A stretch of DNA of 64,000 nt from Micractinium sp. NFX-FRZ (taxonomy: Eukaryota > Chlorophyta > Trebouxiophyceae > Chlorellales > Chlorellaceae): NCBI GenBank assembly GCA_029339195.1, contig JAPTJF010000304.1, positions 1 through 64,000 of the forward strand, given 5' to 3'. This document shows, piece by piece, positions 27,803 through 38,000 of the stretch; position 1 is the first letter of the stretch; every line of letters begins with the position of its first letter. Both the position numbers and the translations under genes were made by a program. Under the pieces are notes generated by a model that was not told the origin of the DNA, did no database searches, and saw nothing but the letters and a program-made list of their open reading frames with translations.

Positions 27803-28729
27803 GATTTCTTGGTGTTGTTTTTCTTTTAAGCTTCCTGCATCGGAACGGTGCAGTATGTCATGAGCAACATACCTCAGCGCAGCTCCACTACAAGTGCTCA
27901 TCGCCAACGACCAGCCCGCAGGGGCAGCCGCCGCCACCGACGCCTGCCCGCCGTCACCCCGCTGCCGGCGACTCCCAAGCTGCTCCGCAGGTCTCGCCGG
28001 CCTGCGCCAGCCGTGCATTCCGTGCGCCGCGCCATCTGGCGAGCAGGGGAGCCCGCAGGCCAGCGCGCAATGCTGCCCTCCGACGGCGCCCTGGCGGCCG
28101 GCATGCAGGGCCCAGGCTCCAGCTGCACTGCATACAGAAGTGCTCCCGCTGCCACCAGGCGGGCAGGTGGCCCCACGGGCGCAGGCTCACCTCTGGCGGC
28201 GAGGCGCTGGGGGAGTGTGGAATGGCGCTGGGTGGTGTTATTTTTTTGGGTAGGGTCGCGAGCTGGAGGGCTCTGCGTTCCCTGTTTTTTGTTTAAAGTT
28301 CAGCCGTGGATGCTGCAGCGGGAGGGCTGCAGCTATCTCCAGGCGTGACTTCTGTGCCAAAGCACGAGGCTGGGGGGCTACCAAGAGCGGTGAGAGAGGC
28401 CGAGGCAGGTCCGCACCGACGCTAGGAGCGGGCGGGACCCAGTCACCGCCACCTAGGCACGCCCGAAAGTTGCCGAAAACATGTAACTTCGAGCCCACGT
28501 ACCCCACGCCTTGCTCCTATCAACCCATTGAGCCTTTATGCGTGTTGCACGGCCTCCTGTGCAACGTTCACTTGTCTGTACCTTGCGCCCGATTGGCCAC
28601 TCCCCTGCCGAGTTGTTGGAGTCTGGCGGGGCTGCGGCACCGTTACATCCATTCAGTTCCCTTATTTGCAGCAGTGCAGGGGTGTGAGCACACCGCTGCC
28701 GCCACCCTCCGCCCCCGCGAGTTGCAGCA
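27803..28729. promoter_or_regulatory. Divergent promoter region, PABP (-) and lipoate ligase (+)
   Basis: 927 bp between divergent start codons. It is GC-rich with T-runs near 28240-28300. No TATA box or coding exon is recognisable. Confidence 0.45.
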
Positions 28730-31299
28730 ATGGCGGCAGCCCGGCCGTTGCCCGGCGCCGTGGTGCGGCTGCTGCGCCTGAGCGGCTTTCCCATTCTGCA
28801 ACAGCTGCAGCTGGAGGAGGCACTTCTGAGGTGTGTTGTGCCCGACGGCGAGCGCCCATGCTCTCACTGTTCTGCCCGCGCCGTGCCCCCTGCTCGTTGC
28901 CCGGCGTGCCGGGCTGCCCTGCCGGTAGCGCCAACCCGTTTCGTGTTCTGTGCAAGCTTCGATGTCGCCGTTGTCACAAGCTCTGTGCCCATCTCTTGGG
29001 TGCGTCTGTGTTGCCGCCTGGTGCCTTGCAGGGCCACACCCCACAACTGGTTTCTAATCAACGACGGCACCCCCCAGCCTGCAGTGGTGCTGGGGGTCAG
29101 CGGGTGCGTGTTGTGCTCAACTTGGCGCCACTGCGCTGCCGGCATGTGCCCACCCAGCACTCTCACCTTTGTGGACCACCACCGCACCCCGAGCTGCTCG
29201 GCACGTCTGCATGAATTGGCATGCATGCATGCTAGCACCTGCTTGCCGTGCCAGCGCCACTTTGTGCCACCCTTATGTGCCAACTCGATCAATCCCTCCA
29301 GCGCTTGCTGCCCACATCCAAGTGCATATCAATGCTCTTACCTCATGGAATTACAGCAAGCCACAAGAGCTGGTGCACCTATCGATTGCGGCACAACAGC
29401 ATGTCCCGCTCATCAAACGATTCACGGGCGGCGGCACAGGTGCGTTTCCATGTGCCTGGCCTTAAGTTCCTGGTCTCAGGTCTCTGGTCTCATCTGTTTT
29501 GACTGCCAATGCAACTGGCGGCGGCCAGTGCACTGCAACTTTGTTGCTCTACACGGCCCTACGTATCGCAGCTGCCTGCTTTGGTGGATGTGCTGCTTCC
29601 CCAAGTCTCTACTCTTTTGTCTTTGCCGCTTCTTGTCTGCTTTACTTTGATGGACCATGGACCCCACGTGCCCGGAGTGCTGCCTGCAGTGGTGGTGGAC
29701 CGTGACACCATCTTCACAGCGCTCATCATGCAGCAGCAGTGCTTGCCCGAGGTGGCGGCCTACCCGCGACCATTGATGCAGGTGCGGGGGCGTGCACCTC
29801 GCGATCATTTGATGCAGGGGCAAGGGGTCCTGCCAGTAGGCTCGGACGGCAGGGCACCCCGTGCGAGGGAGCAGAGGCGGACAGCAAGAACATTTGCGCC
29901 CACAGGATGCGCGCCCCCGTGTCTTGTCCTCATATGAATGCATCCTCCCACTGTGTGCGCCCGCCTGGCCTGCAGTACACCGAACACCTGTATGGCACGG
30001 CGTTTGCGCAGCACGGCGCATTCCGGTTGCGAGAGAATGGTGCGTTTGGCCTGCGCCGCCCGCCAGCCTGGCTGCCTGCCTCCGCACAAGTGCTTTGCTT
30101 TGCACGCCCAGACAAGAGCCTTAGAACCGGCCACTTTTCAGAAGTCTCTCCTTATGGCCAAGCCCTGCTTCTTCTTTTTGCAGACTACTGCTTTGGGGAG
30201 CGCAAATTTGGGGGCAATGCGCAGGCCATCTCTAAGAACAGGTGACTGCTGCTGCCGAGGCAGAGGGCTGCGCATCGTGCTCGCCGTGCTGCTTGCAGCA
30301 TGATTGCATGCTTGCAGCACTCAACGCTGCTGACACAACAGGCTGGCCCTTCAAGAGTGCCACCCTTTCTGGGATTCCTGGTACGGGCTGAACATTGACT
30401 CTCCCCACTCCCTCACACCATGCCCGCCGCAGGTGGGTGCACCACACCTCGTTCCTGTGGGACTACCAGGACCAGCGCATGGCTCTGCTGAAGCAGCCCG
30501 CACGGCAGCCTGAGTACAGACAGGCAAGTGGGTATGACGGGCCCCACCCACTTGCTTGTCTTTTTGCTTCACCATTGCCAAGGTTTGGGTGTGCAGCAAT
30601 GCTGTTCCTGAACACAGAGCATCCACACGTGTGCTGACTGAGCAGAGGCTGCCTTGTTCAGCAGGAACTGCCGGCTGTCACGCCCTTCAGCTCTGAGCAT
30701 TGCTTGCATGCACGGGCGCCGGCACCAGGTTTTTTTGCTGTGCCTCTGTGCGCCAACAAACAAATACGGCTGTTCAATTCCAGATTTAGGCAAGGGTGCA
30801 GCCACCTGGGGCTCTATTCCGCCATCAATAACATGTCGCACACATTGGTATCGCTGATGTTATGCAGGGCCGCAACCACCTGGAGTTTGTGCTGCGCCTG
30901 CAGGAGGTGCTGCCCTGCCGGGCAAGCCTGCTGGACCAGCTGTGCGCCAGTGTGGAGACAGCGGGGTTCGTGCTGCAGGTAAGTGACACAATAAACTGCT
31001 CCCACAGGGGGAAAGGAGCATGCAATTGCTCAGCAGTTTTAACTACAACGTGGCACAGCCGCCTGCTGTGCCTGCCGTGTTTGTTAGACCTGCCCCCCTG
31101 ACAGCATGGACCCCGCTTGATGCTGTTGTTTATCTGTGCCTGATCTGTGCAGGAGTCGAGCCTGGCAGAGGCCGAGGAGGCGCTGGCTGCAAACCGGCTC
31201 TGCGGCACACGCTTGCTGGATGTGCAGCAGTTGCTGTTGGAGCAGCAGCAGTGGCTTGAGCAGCAGGCAGCAGCAGCAGCGGCGGCAGCAGCAGAATGA
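28730..31299 (+). CDS. LPLA: Lipoate-protein ligase A-like protein
   Basis: Nine exons: 28730-28830, 29032-29103, 29357-29439, 29690-29781, 29976-30039, 30184-30241, 30433-30523, 30868-30978, 31153-31299. They sum to 819 nt, 272 aa. Visible family motifs are LQLEEALLR, NWFLINDGTPQPAVVLG, the loop RFTGGGTVVVD, FRLREN and KFGGNAQAISKNRWVHH. In the last, Lys155 is at the place of the catalytic Lys of the BPL/LplA fold (TKDRGFHHG in bacteria). It should attach or transfer lipoate to 2-oxoacid dehydrogenase E2 subunits. The short basic N-terminus (MAAARPLPGAVVRLLRLSG) may be a weak mitochondrial signal or simply the family start. The C-terminus ends in Gln/Ala repeats. The intron after 30523 is GC-AG (CAG|GCAAGT). 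Echoes sit in introns 4 and 7. I infer ligase activity from motifs only. Confidence 0.92.
29799..29825 (+). repeat. Intronic echo of the LPLA exon 4 end
   Basis: CGCGACCATTGATGCAG at the exon 4 donor (ending 29781) is repeated about 35 bp downstream as CGCGATCATTTGATGCAG, followed by a similar GGGGCAAGGGG. The copy's donor is lost (GG in place of GT). Confidence 0.85.
30793..30819 (+). repeat. Intronic echo of the LPLA exon 8 start
   Basis: AGGGTGCAGCCACCTGGGG resembles AGGGCCGCAACCACCTGGAG at the acceptor of exon 8 (30866 onward), about 74 bp away. Confidence 0.7.
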
Positions 31300-32085
31300 C
31301 GGGTGCTAGTTTTATCCAGTACCCACTGCTGCATGCCCGTGCATTGTCTACATGTCTCGTGATTGAGGATTGGGATTGTGCCTTCAGCACAACTTTGTTG
31401 CAGCAACGGTGTCGGCAGGCAAGGCGGTGCCGTGCTGTCCGTTCTGTACTGCCCACAACGCTGGCAAAGCCGGAATCTAAGTTGCGCCCTTTACCAGCTG
31501 CAATAAGGGCATCAAAAGGCAGAGCCAGCAAAGCAAAAGTGGGGACAAGTGCCGGCAGAGAGTGGGACTTGCAAAGCATGGAGTGTCTGTAGGCGACTAG
31601 CGCTGGGGGTGCAGGTGGTGTTCGGTAACAGCCGGTGGTGCTACTAGTCACTCAATACATGAAAATTTAACGGCACTAGGCTGACTGTCCCTGCTTGCTG
31701 GTGAGCCTACTCATTCAAGTCCTGAAATCACCTGGCCCAGGCATCCTTGCACTGGGCGCTGCGCGGCGCCATGCCTACGGCGGCCGGTGCCCACCTACGT
31801 ATTGAGCGAATGCCGCGTCCTTCACGTTAGTCCACATCACTGGGGTTGATACACCGCGCCCTGTGCCACCAGAGCTGTCAAGAGGGCAGCGGACACATTT
31901 TTGGGTTCGTCTTTTGCTTCGGGCTTGCAGTTCTCGCGGCGGGCGATGGCGGCTTTTTTCCGGCGAGCAGGACCCCAGGCGAGTGCAAATGCTGTAGGGC
32001 TTTGAGCTGAGCTTCGGCGACTTAGACGGAGGCGGGGAGACGGGGGATGCGCGCCGGCGTGTGCCAATCATGGATTGAAGGATCA
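31300..32085. other. Intergenic: LPLA 3' flank and GT77 promoter
   Basis: 786 bp between genes on the same strand. Minus-strand frames here are stop-poor but carry no recognisable motif. No TGTAA is evident after LPLA. Confidence 0.5.
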
Positions 32086-35000
32086 ATGGCCAAGTGGAGG
32101 AGGCCAAGTGGAGCTGCCAGAGCCGTTCGTGTTGCTGGCCTTGCTGCCGCCGCCGCTCCTGCCGCCGCCGCCGCTCAACACTGCTGCAAATGAACTGGAG
32201 TGCAGGCGCTGCCCAACAAGTGGCGGGGAGTGGTGCAACGTGCCGTCTTGGTAGCAGTGGTGCTTGCGCTGCTGCAGAGCCTGCTATTTCGATCATACAC
32301 AGGCGGGCAGCAGCAGCCAGACGCAGCACAACAGCAGTCGGGCGTTTTCAGCTGGCAGATTGGTGGGCAGACACTCACCCTGGCAGTCGGCAGTGCAGGC
32401 GATGCAGGCAGCAACCCTGGCGGGGCCGATGATCTGGCGACAGACATGCAATCCACAAAGCAAGCAACGATTGCACCAGGTGCCACAGCAGTGGCTGGTG
32501 AGGAGCTGCCGGCAGATGCAGAGAGTGGTGGCAGCGTACAGCCCGACCCGGGGGCGGCTTCTGCAGCAAAGGACGCTGCAGCAGCCACAGGTGCAGCAGA
32601 TGGAGCAACAGCAAGCGTAAAAGGTGCGGCAGACGGAGCCATGGCAGGCGCAGCAGACACAGCAGCAGCTGCCTCAGAAGCGCCCGCGGACACGGCCGGT
32701 GCGGCTAGCGCAGGAGGCACCACAGCAGCTGCAGCCACCGACACTGCAGCAGGCACTGGCGGTGCAGCAGCTACTGGCACAGCAGCAGCCACTGGCGCTG
32801 CGACAGCCAGCATAGCCAGCAGTGGGCCTTTGGCTTGCGAGGAGAGCGGGCTGTGCAGCGTGGGCAAGGTGAAGCACTGGTGGGGGGAGATTACCAGCAA
32901 TGAGCAGCTCAAGCAGATGCTGGAAGCGCTGTCATACAAGAACGAGGTGGGTGGGCGGTTGGGTGGGTGGGAGTGCCTGTTGGCGACGGGATAGGGTGAG
33001 GATGGGCCTGGGAGGTGAGTGTGGTACAGGGCAGCTACTGACATGCAGTGTGTAAAAGAGCGCTTGTAATGAGCACTGCCGGTTTCAGGCCACACAAGTG
33101 CTCTGGTGCACCCTGATGGCAGTTGCGCTGTGGTAGGCACGGCACAAGCAACACACTGCTGTTGGTGCAATCTACAGGCTGGGGCCCGGCATGGTTCTCT
33201 TCTTTCCGCTCCTCAAGGCGTTCCTCGCCGTCTAAAACTGCCTTGGCCCGTAGATCATGTTTGTGACAGCCGGCAAGGCGGACCTGCCCTCAGCAGTCAA
33301 CGTTGTGGAGGATGCCCGGTCTCTAGGTGGGTGCCCCCCCCTGCTCTGCTGCATTTGTTGAGGCATGCTCCTGCATCCCCCATGCGTTCTGCTGCGGCTA
33401 GGCATGCTTTGCTGTGGCCGCACCTCTTGACACTTGTATTGCCACTGCACACGGCTGGGGCAGAGCCGCTGCGGTGGCAGTGGTGTGCAAAGTGCTTTGG
33501 GGCCCCAAAGATTGATGTGGCCGTAAGCTGACAAGGCTGCGCTGGGCTGCCAGGCAAGCACTCTGGGGCTTTGTGTTGGCTGCTGCAGCAATAGCGAGGA
33601 GCCCAGCTCTGCTTTCTACAACACCAAGCCTGCATTAACACCGAGCCTCTGTCGCTCCTTTGCCCCGCCGCTCCGCCACTCCTGCCCGTCCCACTTGCTC
33701 TCCTCCCCTTCTTCCCCCATTCCTCGCCCCAGGCCTGGCCAACATTTTCATCCTGCTTTGGGACGAGTCCTTCTGCAACGAAATCCCCGCCAGCCTCCGC
33801 GCCACCGTCAGCTGCGCCTGGGACACGCGGCGCAGCCAGGAGAGCGCCGGCCTGTTTTACGACACAATGGCCAAGCGCTGGTGCGTGGGTCGTGGGCTTA
33901 TATTGTCGACGATTTGTGGGACGGGAGAGTATGGGCATTATTTACAATACAATGGCTAAGTAATGGTGCGCTAGTGATGACGGTGTATACTCGTGTTGTT
34001 GGGGGCTTGGGACTTGTTGGGTGCTGGCCAGGAGAGTGCCGGCCTGTTGTGCAACTTGATGACCAAGAGCTGGTGCACCTACCTTTTAAAGCATCTGTTT
34101 GTGTGCACCTGTATCGCCTTTTTGGGGGGTAGTTGCTGCATGCGCTGGTTGTGGTCGCGCGGTTGGTCCATGCACTGGGGTGAGGCGGGTGCTGTGGTCA
34201 TGGAGACAAGCGCAGCGTGTGCTGGCATGGGTGCTGATAACTGGGGCAGGGTGGGCGCTGTAGGCACAGGCGCATACAGGGAAGCCAGGCAGGCGAGCAC
34301 CGGCTTATGGTGGCAGCTGCTTGTTAGCGCTGGCATGAAGGGCGTTGCAATGTGTGCGTGGATCCCTGGTGATGTGCACCCAACAGGCACAGGAGCTGCG
34401 TACTGCCCTTGAGCGCATTGGATACAGAGTGAGCCGCCAGCGTCCTACTGCCACGCCGCCTCCCGTGCTAGTCTGTTCCAGGCGTTACCGCTGCCAGCAT
34501 CCCCCACCTTGAGCGCTGCAGGGAGTTCATTGCCCGGACGCTGCGCATGGGGTACAACCTGCTCAGCCTGGATGCCGGTGAGTGAAGCCATTGCATCCTA
34601 TACACAATTGTTCAACCCTATCATGAATACTTCATGCAAAAAGCATGCTTTGAGGCGAGCAATGTTCATGCCGACTTTTGGCCGCCTCGCTCTTCTGTGG
34701 GTGGTCTTGCTGGCCACGTCGACGCCAGCTGCTCGCACACGCTGCGCACGTGTGTGTTTTGCCCCACGTGCCTGTGGACGCGCCGCTGCACCCGCTTCCA
34801 GCCCCACCTGGCCTGGCCTGCTGGGCACTGCTGCAACTCACCCACTTCGGCCGGACACTAGGGGACCCCGCCCCCCCCCCCCCGCCGCCACCCACATCAC
34901 CCCCCTCCCTGCACACCTGCAGATGTCTCGCTGGTGCATGACCCCTACCGCTACCTCAAGTCACCCACCTTCAGCAAGTGAGTGGGCACTTGGTCATGCT

Positions 35001-38000
35001 GCGTGGTTGGGTGATGGTGTGGTGGGGATGGATGGTTTGAGGTGTGCCTGACGAGCAACCGGCCTCCGTTCTAATGGTCACCACCCTGCAGGTACAATGC
35101 GCTCTTCCAGCGAGATGGCACCGGCTTCAACCACATCAACTGTGGGGTGATCTACTTCCAGGTGCGTGCCTGGGAGTGCCCTGCAATTGATAGGTCGATT
35201 ATGTTCTGCAGTGTGGTGCTTCACGTGGCCAGGTGCCTGGATGGACAGTTGTTTCTGCTGCTTTGTATGCCTAACTTCACAATGAAGGGAGTGGCAGTAG
35301 TTTGGTGCAGGCCGGGCTAGCAAGGGCCGGGACAGTTGGTGGGCATGCCCTGAGTTCTTACAACACACCAGGGTTCGGTGCCCCACGTGGTGGCCAAACC
35401 GTGTCCTGCCCCCCTTGGGACGCTGCTGTTGCTGTTGCAGAATTGCCACCCAGCGGGGCCCGTCACGTTCATGGCTGTGGAGCTTGCAGACCGCACGCTC
35501 AGGTGTGTGGGTCTGTTTGTTGTTGTGTGTGTGCACCACATCCAAGGCTGTGGAAGCTGCTGCTCATTGCTTTTTAAAGCTGGCGGACCGCACGGTCAGG
35601 TGAGTGGGTTTGCATTGCTTCCCCTTGTGTGCTTGCTTGGCTCCCTCTCTCTTCCTCTCTCATTCCCTTTGTGGGACGTGCCAGCTACTTCCATGGAGGC
35701 TGTGGAGCTGGTGTATCGCACGCTCCGGTGTCTATGCGCGGGTTTGTGTCTGCATGTGTTTTCCAAGTTGTGGGTTGTGCGACGCTCCTGGCGGCGGAGC
35801 TCGCGGACTGCATGCTGAGGCGGGTGTTGTGCCTTTCCTGCTTTCTCCTTGCTGTTGCGGGTGCACCAACGTTTTGTCGTGGCATTGAAGCTGGCAGATG
35901 ACATGCTTACATGTGACTGGGGCCAGGCCTGCGGGCCTGCTGTTGTTGCTCCCGGCAGCGCTGCCTACTGCCAACCCCACCCACATGCCCTGCTGCTACT
36001 GCTAGTACTGGTGCCAGGTGGCGTGGAGGCCCCATGGTCGCAGTGCAATGCAAAGATGCTTAATAGCTGCCATCAGAGGGACTGACCACGCAGGCACACT
36101 GCGGCACCTCTCAATACCTGTGTGTTCTAATGGGGCACTCCACCCATTGACACTAACTGCGCGCCCACCCTGGCCCACCCACGTGCAGGCAGCGCGAGGA
36201 CCCGGCTGCCATGAAGGCTGTGTACGGGGAGGGGTGGACCATTGAAGGGGGGACCTGGGACCAGGCCACTTGGAACGACATGGTGCGCATGGGTGATTTA
36301 CTGAAGTGGTTGGTGCTGGACTGAAGTAGGATCATGGGTGTGTTGCCAGTGGTACGGCATACGGAGTGCAATGCATGGGTGGGTGGGCGGGTAGGCGCAG
36401 TGACCAGCACATGCAGCGAGGCGCCACTACAAAGTTTCATTGCATGCCTGGCGTGCGCGGCCCGCCCAGCTTTCCGCCTCACTGGTGCAGCCCAAGTGCA
36501 TTGACACCTTGTACTCCTGCCCAGTCATTGTGGGCGTGCCCCGCATCCGCAACGACCCCCCCCCCCCCCCTCTCATGATATTGCTTACGATGGTTCATCG
36601 ACCGGGCATAGACTGGCTCGGCTGTGAGTGCTGATGTCCGCCACGTCCCCCCACGTCCCCCTGCAGCTGCACGGCGCGGCGCAAGGGCGGCCCAACACCC
36701 AAACCGCTGGAGAGGGGGCCGCCGACAAGGACTGGTTCTGGGAGAACGTGAACCATGGATACGCAACAAACGGGCGGCTGCAGCGGCTGGAGGTTGCGTG
36801 GCCAGAGGGGTGGCACAAGGTGGGTGCATGTCTTGATGGCATGGACGGTGCTGACAGCGGCAGTGTTGTGGCCGCAGTGGGCAAGTCGGAAGCAGGGGCA
36901 GTGTTGAGCTGCAGCGCGTGGGTGGTGTAAAGATGCTGGGCTGACACGGAGCAGTCGAGATGGCCATGCAATTGGGTGCAAATCATCTCAGCCTGCCTGG
37001 AGGGCCAGGACGCACATCCACTCCTCTTCCATGCGCAACAGTTAGTTGCTTCTCAGCTGCCCATTCATGGCGTTCCGCCCACCAGCAGCAGGCATGACTC
37101 TGCCCTCCCAGACGCGCCCCTGCCTTTCTCCTCCCGTGGCATCTTTGTGCTCTCCCGCAAGAAGCGGGACACGGCATGCTACCTTCCTCCCAGCCTTCCT
37201 TCATCTCATTTGATGTTCATGCTGCCACCACTCTGCCTTCGTCCCATGTCTGCCCTGATCCCGCCCCACCTGCAGGTCACCAAATATGCGGGCGGCCCGA
37301 TGGACGTGGTGGAGAACCTGACCTACCCAGTGCCACCCAACGAATCGTGGTGGCAGGAGCACGCCAAGCACTTCTACCCCCCTGAGCGACGCAACTCCTC
37401 CAAAGCCTACCTCCAGGCACGCAGGGGTGGAACATGCTGCGTGCTGGCGAGGACGAGGGACCCAGCAGTTGAGGGCAAGGTGGTGGGAGGCAGGGAGTCA
37501 GGGTGACCCGGCTTTACCTCTCTTTCAACTTGCTGACTGGCTGGGCTAATGAATGAGCGCAGGTGTGTTGACATTGACCGAATGTATGCTTTTGCTTCCG
37601 GGTCTGTCCGCCTGCAACAAGCCTGTCTGCCTTGCTGCATCCCCAATACCACACGTTTTGTGTCCCACGGCATTCACTGCATTGCAGCTGATTCTGGATG
37701 CCTCGCCGGCGCCGCTGTTTGAGATTGGCAAGCCCTGGACCCAGCCGGCAGATTTGGGCCAGGAGAACTTTGGGTACCTGCCCCCCTGGTTTGTCAGCAC
37801 ATGGGTGTACCGCGGCACCCATGGCTGGTGGGCGATGGACCCTCCCTCCCAGGTGAGCCAAGCCTGCCAGCGCTGCTGCGGGCTGCGCTGCTGTGCACTG
37901 TGCACTGCATCGCACAGTTTCCGGCCTGGGCTGCATCCTGCACTTGGGCGCTGTGCAGTCTGCAGCTTTACTGACAACGGGCCCCGTCATCTGACATTCT

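Noticed and set aside
32175..33170. 331-codon minus-strand Ala/Val-rich frame
   Set aside because: It is the antisense of the Ala/Thr-rich GT77 stem, open through composition only.
34387..34428. Possible GT77 exon reading AQELRTALERIGYR
   Set aside because: Its phase does not join either neighbour. Direct joining of 33880 to 34522 gives TMAKRWEFIARTLRMGYN, which is in phase and family-like.
37417..37480. Extension of the GT77 exon to a GT donor after VEGK (37480)
   Set aside because: It is phase-compatible but inserts a Cys/Arg-rich segment between family-like KAYLQ and LILDAS. The GC donor at 37417 fits better given six other GC-AG introns here, though it is not excluded.
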